This document shows positions 1 to 8,336 of a DNA stretch of 64,000 bases, in pieces. Origin of the DNA: Cohnella zeiphila (lineage in GTDB: Bacteria; Bacillota; Bacilli; Paenibacillales; Paenibacillaceae); the NCBI RefSeq assembly GCF_014212055.1, contig NZ_JACJVO010000051.1:1-64000 (forward strand), given 5' to 3'. Made by a program: the position numbers and the translations under genes. The notes beneath the pieces were generated by a model. That model did not search any database, was not told the DNA's origin, and saw only the letters and a list, made by a program, of their open reading frames with translations. Position 1 is the stretch's first letter, and each line of letters starts with the position of its first letter.

Positions 1-33
1 TGCGTGCTTCGCTGGGCACGCAAGACATTAAAA

Positions 34-52
34 GGAGCTGCGCGGCAGCTCC
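34..52 (-). terminator. Stem-loop, possible minus-strand terminator
   Basis: A perfect 8-bp inverted repeat (GGAGCTGC/GCAGCTCC) closes a 3-base loop. Read on the minus strand it is followed by CTTTTAATG, so it may end minus-strand transcription coming from the methyltransferase fusion about 460 bases to the right. A + strand role for a gene left of the window is equally possible. Confidence 0.45.
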
Positions 53-510
53 CTCGTCGTTTATGAAGCTCGTTTCCCGTTAGCTCAATTCAATAGCAAA
101 ATCCCTTAATTGATTGTTTCTTATGCATTCGACTATTTTTTACATTCATCTCTTACTCTTGCTGTTCCTAAATCATTCAAAAACCAAGTATCTCTTCTTG
201 TATTTTCATCATTGGCGGGACAAAATGTATAAGAAATTGAATCAGGTAGAAATGTCAACATTGTTAGATAGCAACGTCGCATGTGATAAGGGGTTGTAAC
301 AATCAAAATTCTTCGCACATTTGCTATTCCGATGCTGCTCTCCAATCTTCAGAAGAGAGCATAACATTTTCTTTTGTATACTTCGAAAAGGTTCGATCAA
401 GATATCTGTCTCGAATTCGGATGAAGAGGGTTCTCCGTAACAAAGAAATGATTGGAAATATCGACCTCTGCGTTAAGCATGCGAGCCTTTTTACTAATTC
501 GGATTCTTTA
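53..510. other. Gene-free stretch
   Basis: I see no supportable gene here. The short open frames on both strands have no recognisable protein motifs, no good ribosome binding site and an AT-rich intergenic composition. It lies between the left-edge hairpin and the end of the methyltransferase fusion. Confidence 0.5.
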
Positions 511-1470
511 TCACGACTTCTGAACAAGGAGCGCTTGGAAATACGGCTGTCCCTCTTGAAGCGGTACGATGTGAAAATCTATATCAACAAAACGTTTGGT
601 GACAGCTTGCCGCAGCGCGTCGTCTGAATACGAGGTAAAGAACCGTTTGGGCTCGCACCAATCGTTCTCCCAGATGCCTTCTGAATCAGCACCTCCATAC
701 AGCCCCATAAAGAACAGCGCTCCCGGTTTCATGACTCGTCCGATCTCTTGCAACACGCCGTCAAATTCGTGCTTCGGCACATGCAGTAGGCAATTCATCG
801 CATAAACGGCATCAAACGTCTCGTCCGCAAAGTCCAGGCGATAGAAGTCCATGACATGGGCGTCCAGTTCCCTGTCCCGACAATAGCGAACCATCTCCTC
901 CGACAAGTCGACGCAAGTCACTTTAAGTCCGTTCTCCCGGAAGAACAGGCTGTCAATCCCCGTTCCCGCGCCGATTTCGAGCAAGCGCGTCCGCCCCTCT
1001 GATTGGAGGCGGGAGAGGAAAGTAGCACGCTCCTTGACCTTCCATTCCGCTGGCGTCCCATTCGCCCTGCGATGAGAGTCGATGTCGTACGATTTGCGCC
1101 AGCGTTTAAAGCGGTGACTCCAGATTCGCCGGATAATCCAGCGTTGGAATCGGTTAAAGAGCTTCCTTACGTGGGCTTTACGGAAATAGTTGCCCCATCC
1201 TCGTATGACAGGGTTGATCGAGGCGATGAGTTCAAAGACGGTCAGCGGGATGCGTCCGTGTGTCCGGGCTCGGATGGTGTCCCTAAACGATTGGATGGAT
1301 TTGTCCTTGGGGAAGGCATATGGTGAAGGTTCCTCCTGCGTAGCGATTTTATCCTCATCTTGACACGGGCGAAGGGCCTTTGCAAGCGGCGGGAGAGCAG
1401 GTCGGGGGTTTCGTGTTAAAAACATGACGCAAAAACCTGATTTTTCACAAATCGAATCCGCGTTCGCCAC
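511..1470 (-). CDS. Group II intron maturase fragment fused in frame to SAM methyltransferase
   Basis: Residues about 128-319 are a complete class I SAM-dependent methyltransferase: motif I reads LLEIGAGTG near residue 164 and is followed by an acidic VDLS strand, and the end resembles small-molecule methyltransferases of bacilli. Residues about 57-125 are instead the C-terminal maturase (GIIM) region of group II intron reverse transcriptases, with the hallmark INPVIRGWGNYF near residues 85-96 and the SHRFKRWR tail. The join is at about position 1095, where the natural methyltransferase start should be; no start codon lies between the two parts. Residues 1-56 match nothing I know. The frame opens with GTG behind a weak GGAAG. 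It is either an expressed chimera or a methyltransferase whose 5' end was replaced by an intron scar. The domain calls are firm; expression is unknown. Confidence 0.75.
   Translation of the reverse strand: MANADSICEKSGFCVMFLTRNPRPALPPLAKALRPCQDEDKIATQEEPSPYAFPKDKSIQSFRDTIRARTHGRIPLTVFELIASINPVIRGWGNYFRKAHVRKLFNRFQRWIIRRIWSHRFKRWRKSYDIDSHRRANGTPAEWKVKERATFLSRLQSEGRTRLLEIGAGTGIDSLFFRENGLKVTCVDLSEEMVRYCRDRELDAHVMDFYRLDFADETFDAVYAMNCLLHVPKHEFDGVLQEIGRVMKPGALFFMGLYGGADSEGIWENDWCEPKRFFTSYSDDALRQAVTKRFVDIDFHIVPLQEGQPYFQALLVQKS
1096..1302 (-). mobile_element. Group II intron maturase (GIIM) remnant
   Basis: About 69 codons of the maturase-specific domain of a bacterial group II intron-encoded protein remain (KSIQSFRD, INPVIRGWGNYF, SHRFKRW). 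The reverse-transcriptase domain, the end of the ORF and any recognisable RNA domain V/VI are missing. It is a dead fragment now forming part of the methyltransferase reading frame. Confidence 0.75.
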
Positions 1471-1495
1471 GATCTTCCGACAGGAAAATTTTACA

Positions 1496-1525
1496 TTGTA
1501 ATATTTAATGACAATATACTATAAT
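1496..1525 (+). promoter_or_regulatory. Sigma-A-type promoter for the S-layer beta-lactamase gene
   Basis: TTGTAA (1496-1501), an 18-base spacer and TATAAT (1520-1525) lie about 70 bases upstream of the GTG start of the downstream gene. The surrounding sequence is AT-rich, unlike the GC-rich coding region. Confidence 0.55.
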
Positions 1526-1594
1526 TTTTTTAAGTTGGCGTCAGATAATATGACAAACTAATGCCATCAAAATTAGTATTGGGGAGAGATCGCT

Positions 1595-3901
1595 GTGCGC
1601 CTAAGGAATTTCGTGACGATCAAAATCAGTCTGACCCTCGTATTGCTTGCCTCTATGCTGTATCCGTTGGCGCAGCCCTCCGAGGCATCGGCCGCATCGG
1701 CCTCGTCTGCCGGATCGTTCAAATCGTTAACGGGCATTTTGCAGCCGATTATCGATGCCGCGGCGGAAGACGGCGTCGGCGTTTCGATCGGCGTCGAGGA
1801 CCTCAGCGGAACGTACGGCAACGACAGAATCGAGCTCGGATCGCCGGACGCCTATTTGGCGGCAAGCACGATCAAGCTGGCGATCGTGACGGCGTTGATG
1901 CAGGAGATCGAAGCCGGCCGACTCTCGCTGGAACAGAAAGTGACCGTTACGTCCGACGTCGTGGTCGGCGGCACGGGATCGCTCAAAAACGATACGTTCC
2001 CGGAAGATGTCGCCATCGAGCGGCTGGCCCGGCTGATGATCACCCAGTCGGACAATACGGCAACGAACGTGCTGATCGACTTGCTCGGCTTCGGCAGGGT
2101 GAAGGAGCTGATCGACAGCCTCGGGTTCAAAGTAATGCAGCTCGGCCGCAAAATGATATCGCCGGCCAATCCTCCCAAGGAGGAAAACTACGTCAATACC
2201 TCGGAGCTGCTGACGCTGCTCGATAAAATTTACAACGCCGAGGTTGTCTCTCCCGAATCCCGAGACCAGATTTTGACGTGGATGAAAGCCCAGGAGGTCA
2301 ACACGAAATTCGGCGCCGCGCTGCCCGGCAAGCCGATCGCCCACAAAACGGGCGAGCTCGGCGACGTCAGCCATGACGTCGGCTACTTCCTGATCCCGGG
2401 CAAAGAAATCGCCATAACGGTGCTTACGAAAGTATTGAAGCCGGAGGACTCGGGCAAGGCGCAGGAGCTCGGCAATCCGATCGTGCAGCGGGTAGCCAAG
2501 GCGGTTTACAACTTCTTGATGGACGAGCCTCGCGCGGCGGCTTCGCCGGCGACGTGGCCGACGCTCTATCTGTCCGTCGAACCGATCGTGAAAGCGGCGG
2601 AGAAGGCCGGCATCCGCGTAGCCGTAGGCATCAAGGACGAGAGCGGCAAGTCGGAGCGGGAGCTGCTGCTCGGATCGGGTCAGCCCTTTGCGCCGGCCAG
2701 CACGATCAAGATGGCGCTCGTATCGACGCTGATGAAGCAGGTTGACGAGGGGACGCTCTCGCTCGATCAAACCGTGACGGTCGAGCAGGACGACGTCGTG
2801 GGCGGCACGGGGTCGCTGCAGAAAGACCCGTCGTTCCCGGAGGACGTCACGCTCGAGCGCCTGGCCCGCCTGATGATCACCCAATCCGACAACACCGCCA
2901 CGAACGTGCTGATCGATGTCGTCGGACTGGACAACGTTCAGTCGCTTATGGACGAGCTGGGGCTGAAGGTTATGCATCTCGGGCGCAAAATGTTCGCCGC
3001 CGCGCCTACGCCCGAGCAGGACAATTATATCGACGCCGCGGACTTTATTGCCCTGCTGGACAAAATTTATAAAGGCGAATTTTTAAGCGATCAATCCCGC
3101 GATCAAATTATCGACTGGATGAAAGCGCAGGAAGTCAACACCAAGTTCGGCGCCGCCCTTCCCGGCAAGCCGATCGCCCACAAGACTGGCGAAAATGCGA
3201 ACGTCACCCATGACGCGGGATATTTCCTCATTCCGGGCAGCGAAATTGCCATCGCCGTCCTAACCGAGGTAACGACGACCGGCGATTTCGACAAGGCGCA
3301 GGAAATTGGCAATCCTATCGTCCAGAGCATTGCGAAGGCGGTCTACGGCGCGCTTTCCTACGAGCCGGGCTTCACCGACGTGCCGGCCGGTTACTGGGCA
3401 GCCCCGTATATCGAAGCCGCAAGCGCCGCCGAGCTCATTGCGGGCACCTCCGAAACGACGTTCGGTCCGAACGCGCCGGTGACGCGCGCCGAGCTCGTCT
3501 CGATGTTGTCGCGCTCGCTCGGATTGGTACCGCCGAACGACGGGACGGCATTCGCCGATATGCCGGCAGACAGCGCGTATGCGGCGGATATTGCCGCCGC
3601 GAAGGCCGCCGGCATCGTCGAAGGGCGTCCGGACGGGACATTCGGCGCAGCGGATGCGGTCAGCCGCGCGGAACTCGCGGCGCTGCTCGCTCGCGCATAT
3701 GAATATGCCAACGGCCCTGTGCCGGCGCGCAGCGAGGAGCTGCCGTTCACGGATGCGGGAGACATTGCGCAATGGGCGGAGCAAGCCGTTCTGAAGTGCC
3801 GGCAGCTCGGCATCATCGACGGATACGAGGACGGCACGTTCCGTCCCGACAGCCCGGCCACCCGTGCCGAAGCGGCAAAAAGCATCGTATTCGGCGCATA
3901 A
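1595..3901 (+). CDS. S-layer-anchored protein with two class A beta-lactamase domains
   Basis: An exported 768-residue protein starting at GTG behind GGGGAGA. Residues 1-33 form a signal peptide ending ASA. Two near-identical serine-hydrolase domains follow. The first (about 45-310) has STIK at 91-94, SDN at 152-154 and KTG at 251-253. The second (about 325-590) has STIK at 369-372, SDN at 431-433 and KTG at 530-532. These are the SxxK, SDN and KTG elements of class A beta-lactamases. Residues about 600-768 carry three S-layer-homology repeats (GFTDVPAGYWA, FADMPADSAYA, FTDAGDIAQWA), which in this family bind pyruvylated secondary cell-wall polymer. It should therefore be held on the cell surface. 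Both domains keep all three motifs, so both may be active; a D,D-peptidase-like role cannot be excluded. A terminator follows at once. Confidence 0.9.
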   Translation: MRLRNFVTIKISLTLVLLASMLYPLAQPSEASAASASSAGSFKSLTGILQPIIDAAAEDGVGVSIGVEDLSGTYGNDRIELGSPDAYLAASTIKLAIVTALMQEIEAGRLSLEQKVTVTSDVVVGGTGSLKNDTFPEDVAIERLARLMITQSDNTATNVLIDLLGFGRVKELIDSLGFKVMQLGRKMISPANPPKEENYVNTSELLTLLDKIYNAEVVSPESRDQILTWMKAQEVNTKFGAALPGKPIAHKTGELGDVSHDVGYFLIPGKEIAITVLTKVLKPEDSGKAQELGNPIVQRVAKAVYNFLMDEPRAAASPATWPTLYLSVEPIVKAAEKAGIRVAVGIKDESGKSERELLLGSGQPFAPASTIKMALVSTLMKQVDEGTLSLDQTVTVEQDDVVGGTGSLQKDPSFPEDVTLERLARLMITQSDNTATNVLIDVVGLDNVQSLMDELGLKVMHLGRKMFAAAPTPEQDNYIDAADFIALLDKIYKGEFLSDQSRDQIIDWMKAQEVNTKFGAALPGKPIAHKTGENANVTHDAGYFLIPGSEIAIAVLTEVTTTGDFDKAQEIGNPIVQSIAKAVYGALSYEPGFTDVPAGYWAAPYIEAASAAELIAGTSETTFGPNAPVTRAELVSMLSRSLGLVPPNDGTAFADMPADSAYAADIAAAKAAGIVEGRPDGTFGAADAVSRAELAALLARAYEYANGPVPARSEELPFTDAGDIAQWAEQAVLKCRQLGIIDGYEDGTFRPDSPATRAEAAKSIVFGA

Positions 3902-3927
3902 CAGCCGAATTTCCCTGGCATACGCAA

Positions 3928-3967
3928 ACAACAAGCCCGGCCGCAATTGAAGCGGTCCGGGTTTGTT
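3928..3967 (+). terminator. Rho-independent terminator of the S-layer beta-lactamase gene
   Basis: A long inverted repeat starts 27 bases after the stop codon (CAAGCCCGGCCGC paired with GCGGTCCGGGTTTG around a short AATTGAA loop), with a T-rich right arm. Confidence 0.7.
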
Positions 3968-4027
3968 TGCGCATTTTGATTTTCCGGATACGACGATTCT
4001 TTCCGGCTTGTCCACGCTACCCGCCAC

Positions 4028-4402
4028 CTAGTCCGCCAACTTCTCCAACGTCTCCCTTCCGAGAAAGGGAGCCACCGCCTCCACGTTGGACCAGCGGATG
4101 TCGCTGTCCGTCTTCTCAACCGCCGCTTCCAGCGCGGAAGCGGACATAAACGGCGCCAGTCCGCTTAGCTGCTCAAAGGTCAGCCTTTGCTCCGCCTGGC
4201 CTTCTGTAGGAAAAGGCCGCCGGTATGGTTCTCATCCCGGTACCAATGATGATAGTAGACGCCGCCGTACGGGACCTTGTTAACCGCTTGAACGTGCACA
4301 ATGGAACCGATTTTGCCCGAATCGACAATTCTTTGACCAACGTGACGAGCGGGGCAAAGCGAAGCGAAAACGAAACGACAACCTCCGGCCGAAACGTTTA
4401 CT
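4028..4402 (-). pseudogene. Decayed Gfo/Idh/MocA-family oxidoreductase fragment
   Basis: Minus-strand translation in pieces gives RPEVVVSFSLRFAPLVTLVKEL, then after a frame change VDSGKIGSIVHVQAVNKVPY and GGVYYHHWYRDENHTGG, which is the middle of a Gfo/Idh NAD(P)-dependent sugar oxidoreductase. A further frame change near 4210 leads to a tail (EQLSGLAPFM, VEAVAPFLGRETLEKLAD) ending at a stop at 4028-4030. I do not recognise that tail; it may belong to a different gene. At least two frameshifts and missing N- and C-terminal parts make this a pseudogene. Its 5' end abuts the IS110 fragment, which suggests insertion or deletion caused the loss. Confidence 0.65.
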
Positions 4403-4439
4403 AACTGCGGCTGAGCGGAATCCCTTCCGTAGAGCGCCG

Positions 4440-5060
4440 TTCCAAAGCCAACTGATCAGTCTTGAGAAATGTACGTCAGCATGTTACTTCATTACCGAGA
4501 GCATCTTACCGCCCTGGAAAAGCAAATGGATGCCCTCGCTAATGAAATTGAGGAATATAAGATTATCCAATCAATCCCTGGTATCGGAGAAAAAATCGCG
4601 GCAACGATTATCTCGGAAATCGGTGAGATCGATCGGTTTAATCACCCAAAGAAGCTGGTGGCCTTTGCTGGCGTGGACCCAAGTGTTCATATCTCTGGGA
4701 AATTCACCACAATTAACCGAATCACGAAACGTGGATCCAGCAGGCTTCGCCACTCCCTATTCTTGGCCGTAATCTGTAGCTTGCGACGTTCCGGCAGTAA
4801 GAAAATGAAGGCTTTTTACGATAAGAAGATTGCCGAAGGAAAGCCGCATAAAGTAGCAATGATTGCTTGTGTAAATAAGTTGCTTCATTGGATCTTTGCT
4901 CTTCTTAGAAGCAAAGAAACCTTCCTAGACCTTACCTAGAGGACAGAACCAATACATGGAAATCCTTCCACCTACTCAATGGAGGGGTATTTGGCATGCC
5001 TAAAAACAAGTATATCATCATCTTCCCAAGCTTCTATTGAAAAATCTTGACAAGCTATTA
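4440..5060 (+). mobile_element. Partial IS110-family insertion sequence
   Basis: This covers the truncated transposase and about 120 bases of non-coding sequence after it, up to where unrelated sequence begins before the SDR gene. The ends are estimates. The left side is missing and contacts the decayed Gfo/Idh gene. Confidence 0.5.
4469..4939 (+). pseudogene. IS110-family transposase, C-terminal half only
   Basis: The 156 residues match the C-terminal transposase_20 region of IS110/IS116/IS902 transposases. This includes the helix-hairpin-helix motif IPGIGEKIAATIISEIG (residues about 36-52), the LVAFAGVDPSVHISGKF block and the KPHKVAMIACVNKLLH tail. The N-terminal DEDD catalytic domain is absent, and a stop codon lies just before the first ATG in this frame. 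It is therefore a 5'-truncated, inactive copy. IS110 elements have no clear terminal inverted repeats, so the element's ends cannot be set exactly. Confidence 0.85.
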
Positions 5061-5079
5061 GCTGGTTTAGCTTAATGAA

Positions 5080-5103
5080 GCCGCCGAATCGGTCCGCGGC
5101 GGC
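5080..5103 (-). terminator. Stem-loop after the SDR gene
   Basis: GCCGCCG pairs with CGGCGGC 34 bases beyond the SDR stop codon; on the minus strand it is followed by TTCATTAAG. The T-run is weak, so termination efficiency is uncertain. Confidence 0.4.
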
Positions 5104-5136
5104 AACCTGTTCGTATCCAGATATCGTGATCGCCGT

Positions 5137-5976
5137 TTATTCAAAATCAGTTCGGAAGCTGATGCCCTTGTTCGCTTCCAGTTCATTACGCAATTGATGC
5201 AGCTTCTCGGACGCTCTCCGGTAAGCATCGCTGCCCAAAAACAATTGGACCGGGGGATTCGACGATTCCGCCAAATCGATGAACACCTCTGCCGCTTTTT
5301 CAGGATCGCCAAGCTGCTTGCCGTCTGCCGCTATGAACTGGTTGTGCCCAGAGTGAAGCTCGCTGTAATCCTCCATTTTATTTGCGGACAGAACTAGGGA
5401 ATCTGCCTTATTGAATTGGGTTCTAAATCCCCCGGGTGCTACTGCCGTCACTTTGATTCCCAGAGATTGCACATCCTGAGCAAGCACCTCGGTCAATCCC
5501 ATTAGCGAGAACTTCGTGGCTGCATACACACTCCAGCCCATATGCGGAGCGAAGCCGGCAATGGAAGCAATATTGAAAATATGCCCTGAACGCTGCTTCC
5601 GCATATAGGGCAGCACACTTTGAAGGACATGAATCGGGCCAAATACATTGACTTCAAAGTTGGCCATGATTTCCTTCTGCGACAGCTCCTCAATCGCACC
5701 GCCGATGCCATAGCCTGCATTGTTAACGGCCACATCTATTTGCCCGAACTGCTCATATGTTTTGTTCACGGATGTCTGAACCGAACCCGCTTGGGTCAGA
5801 TCAACCGCCAACGGCAGGAATTGTCCTTCCGGCACCTCACCCACAGCTTGCTTTAAACCTTCTATATTACGTGAAGTTGCAGCGACACGATATCCTCGCT
5901 CAATCAATTTTCTCGCCAAGGACAGTCCTAGTCCTTTCGAAGCACCGGTCACGTACCATACTTTAGTGTGCCGCAT
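5137..5976 (-). CDS. SDR-family oxidoreductase
   Basis: A complete classical short-chain dehydrogenase/reductase of 279 residues, probably using NADP(H). The dinucleotide-binding motif TGASKGLG is at residues 10-17, NNAG at 85-88, and the catalytic Ser-Tyr-Lys at about S138, Y151 and K155 (YAATK). The basic residue after the second strand (TSRN) is typical of NADP preference. The start follows a strong GGAGGGG. The substrate cannot be read from the sequence. It is divergent from an AraC-type activator gene over a 204-base shared control region, and such pairs are common in Firmicutes and Proteobacteria, so the AraC protein is the likely regulator. Confidence 0.85.
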   Translation of the reverse strand: MRHTKVWYVTGASKGLGLSLARKLIERGYRVAATSRNIEGLKQAVGEVPEGQFLPLAVDLTQAGSVQTSVNKTYEQFGQIDVAVNNAGYGIGGAIEELSQKEIMANFEVNVFGPIHVLQSVLPYMRKQRSGHIFNIASIAGFAPHMGWSVYAATKFSLMGLTEVLAQDVQSLGIKVTAVAPGGFRTQFNKADSLVLSANKMEDYSELHSGHNQFIAADGKQLGDPEKAAEVFIDLAESSNPPVQLFLGSDAYRRASEKLHQLRNELEANKGISFRTDFE

Positions 5977-6079
5977 ATTTTCCCCTCCGATGGATAATCA
6001 CTCTTGTGTATATGGGCCATTGCTGCAGGTCTGTCGGAACAAACATATTATGCTCCTTCCAAGCAAAATTCCGTTAGAA

Positions 6080-6112
6080 TATTATTCTCACATTCTTGCC
6101 TATTATTCTCAC
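6080..6112. promoter_or_regulatory. Direct repeats in the SDR/AraC divergent control region
   Basis: TATTATTCTCAC occurs twice (6080-6091 and 6101-6112), spaced 21 bases apart, about two helical turns. AraC proteins often bind such direct repeats, so this is a candidate site for the adjacent AraC regulator. Confidence 0.5.
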
Positions 6113-6180
6113 CCTGCTTAACAAATACAGTTCAAGAATTTATGATGATTATAGGGAACACAGTAATGGGAGGGATGCAC

Positions 6181-7080
6181 ATGCTTGATGAAGCTCAAAA
6201 AACATACTTTAAACAGTTGGAGCTTGCGCAACTCGTTGAGAAGTTCTCTGGTGCAGATGGCGACCACGCTACCCCGATCCCCTCATTGCATCTGGTCCGC
6301 GATTCCCGCTCCGAGGTTCCGATTTGCAGAATTCAAAAACCATCGCTATGCATTGTAGCTCAAGGCGAGAAGGTAATCATGCTCGCAGATGAGCGCTACC
6401 AATACGGGGTATCCGATTACCTGGCGGTATCCCTGGATGTACCGATAACCGGCCGGGCCACTCAGCCCACTTCCGAATCCCCCTACTTAGCGATTCGTCT
6501 AGATTTAGAGGCCAGCCAAATCTTTCAGATCATGAAGGAGACGGAATTGCTTCCCGACAGCACCAATAGATATCGCAGAGGGCTATTCGTAGGCAAAATG
6601 AATCATGCTCTCCTCGATGCAACGGTCAGATTGGTAGGCCTGTTAGAGACGCCGAAGGACATTCCGGCACTGGCGCCCCTCGTCATACGTGAGATTATTT
6701 ACAGACTCCTTAGCGATGATCAAGGGGATGTGTTCAAGCAGATTGCCATGGCTGGAAGCAATTACGCCTCCATTGCAGAGGTGGTCGAGCGGATCAAGAG
6801 GGATTACAGCCAGCCGCTGCGCATCGAAGATTTGGCTGAACTGGCGAACATGAGCTCCTCCTCGTTATATCGTCACTTCAAAGAAGTAACCGCCATGACT
6901 CCGGTACAGTATCAGAAGCAAATTCGACTGCAGGAAGCACGCCGTCGCTTGTTAACCGAATCGACCCATGTGGCAGATATCGCTTTCGAGGTAGGCTATG
7001 AGAGCCCTTCCCAATTCAGCCGGGAATATGCGCGCCTGTTCGGCTTCTCTCCGGCGAGTGATATCAAGCGGTTTATCTAA
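6181..7080 (+). CDS. AraC-family transcriptional regulator (AraC_N type)
   Basis: The likely start is ATG 6181, six bases after GGGAGGG, giving 299 residues; an upstream-open frame to 6004 lacks support. The N-terminal half (about 20-180) resembles the AraC-type N-terminal domain, with the family-typical block SLCIVAQGEK followed by YLAVSLDVPI. The C-terminal 100 residues contain two helix-turn-helix units (LRIEDLAELANMSSSSLYRHFK and VADIAFEVGYESPSQFSREY). The effector is unknown. Members of this subfamily are often found beside and control SDR or aldo-keto reductase genes, matching the divergent SDR gene here. Confidence 0.85.
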   Translation: MLDEAQKTYFKQLELAQLVEKFSGADGDHATPIPSLHLVRDSRSEVPICRIQKPSLCIVAQGEKVIMLADERYQYGVSDYLAVSLDVPITGRATQPTSESPYLAIRLDLEASQIFQIMKETELLPDSTNRYRRGLFVGKMNHALLDATVRLVGLLETPKDIPALAPLVIREIIYRLLSDDQGDVFKQIAMAGSNYASIAEVVERIKRDYSQPLRIEDLAELANMSSSSLYRHFKEVTAMTPVQYQKQIRLQEARRRLLTESTHVADIAFEVGYESPSQFSREYARLFGFSPASDIKRFI

Positions 7081-7114
7081 TAAAGATCAAGATGTCCTTT
7101 AGCTTAATGAAAAC

Positions 7115-7140
7115 GGCAGCCGCTCATTCTAACGGCTGCC
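7115..7140. terminator. Intrinsic terminator between converging genes
   Basis: GGCAGCCG and CGGCTGCC form an 8-bp stem with a 10-base loop, 34 bases after the AraC stop. It is preceded by AAAA on the + strand, so it can also work for minus-strand transcription from the SIS gene. Confidence 0.6.
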
Positions 7141-7223
7141 ATTAGTTCAACCATGATAGACAACTGCCGTTCGTACTGCGCCTCATGCACGAACGGAGTT
7201 GCGCACGCCGGGCGATTCCGCTC

Positions 7224-8309
7224 TTATGCGTAGTCTCCCGGCTGTGTCTTGCTCTTCATAGCTACCCCAAAGTCGGTATAAATCCGCTGGGTCAAATCGA
7301 TTCCTCTTGCTTCCGCAATATGGTGAGCCAGAATCTGGAATGGAATCATCATAAGGAACGGAGCCATGAACTCGTCCAACTTCACCTCCAGACCAATCGT
7401 ACGGTCATTCTCCGCTTTATCTAACGTAACGGTATAGGTGTAGTTCGTAATCCGGCTCTCGTACGCAATCAGCAGCCCCATCCGCTCCTTGACCGGACTT
7501 TCTGTTTCAACGAAGAAAATACGGTGCTCCGGATTGACCTCAAGATACGGTCCATGCATGAAGGCCTCCAGATCGATCCCCTGCGACGGCAAGCGAACCG
7601 TTTCTGAAAACTTTGTTTCAAATTCCTTCACCGTTCCGACGGTAGGGCCATAACCAACAGCGGAAAATCTGGGCGCGCTCGCCAAATTTTCCTTGTGCTG
7701 CTCGAAGAATGCCTCCGTTTTGGCGATCGTTTGCGGGATAGCGGCTACCGCAGCGCGAAATTTATCGAGATGGGCCTGCTCCTCCTGTTCCGTCAGCGTT
7801 TTTTTCGCTACTGCCGTCTTAAGGCCGGCGAGCATCAGCGTCAATACAGTAGAGATAAACCCTTTGGTCACGTAGCCGACTCTTTCCTTGCCGCAGCCGA
7901 TATCAAGCGTCAAATCAACCGCTTCGGAGATGGCTGTTGTCACATTGCTCGTGAAGGCGACCGTTTTGAGGTCTGTTTGGTTGCGAATCCGATTCAGGGC
8001 GCCGATCGTCGAAGTACTCTGGCCGCTTTGCGAAATGCCGATGACCAGATCGCAGTGCGGACTGATTTTATCGTAATGCGTGAAATTGAACGGTTCTTTG
8101 ACGTCAATACGCACATCCGCCACTTTCTCGATATAATATTTGGCGCTTAGCGCGGCATTGATACTTGAACCGGTCGCCAAAATAAGCCATTCCGTCTTAT
8201 TGTTCGCCGCCAGTTCCGCAAAGGCATCCACATTGCCCGGGTAATTGCCGAGAATGCCTTCCGTTACCGCCTGCTCTTCTTGAATATAAGTCATCATTGT
8301 CGGATTCAT
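7224..8309 (-). CDS. SIS-domain sugar isomerase/deaminase-like protein
   Basis: About 361 residues with two sugar-isomerase (SIS) domains, like the isomerase half of GlmS and the AgaS/FrlB group. The first (about 35-165) has the phosphosugar-binding pieces LATGSSINAA and GISQSGQSTST. The second (about 200-340) includes SAVGYGPTVGTVKEFETKF and LEAFMHGPYLEV, the latter typical of the GlmS-like lid. ATG 8309 behind GAGAGGAAG is preferred over an adjacent TTG. Members isomerise or deaminate amino-sugar phosphates. It is the last gene after a ROK kinase and a GH9 hydrolase, so it would fit conversion of glucosamine-6-phosphate or a related phosphate to a ketose phosphate. That role is inferred. 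Confidence 0.8.
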   Translation of the reverse strand: MNPTMMTYIQEEQAVTEGILGNYPGNVDAFAELAANNKTEWLILATGSSINAALSAKYYIEKVADVRIDVKEPFNFTHYDKISPHCDLVIGISQSGQSTSTIGALNRIRNQTDLKTVAFTSNVTTAISEAVDLTLDIGCGKERVGYVTKGFISTVLTLMLAGLKTAVAKKTLTEQEEQAHLDKFRAAVAAIPQTIAKTEAFFEQHKENLASAPRFSAVGYGPTVGTVKEFETKFSETVRLPSQGIDLEAFMHGPYLEVNPEHRIFFVETESPVKERMGLLIAYESRITNYTYTVTLDKAENDRTIGLEVKLDEFMAPFLMMIPFQILAHHIAEARGIDLTQRIYTDFGVAMKSKTQPGDYA

Positions 8310-8336
8310 CAATTCTTCCTCTCTTCCTCCTATGGC

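Noticed and set aside
283..627. 114-residue + strand frame at the left edge
   Set aside because: It overlaps the end of the methyltransferase, has no motif and no ribosome site.
1727..2977. 416-residue open frame antisense to the beta-lactamase gene
   Set aside because: A mirror of the GC-rich, duplicated + strand gene with repeated low-complexity sequence and no start signal.
6004..6180. N-terminal extension of the AraC regulator
   Set aside because: These 59 codons lie in the divergent promoter region with repeats, and the family starts at about 6181.
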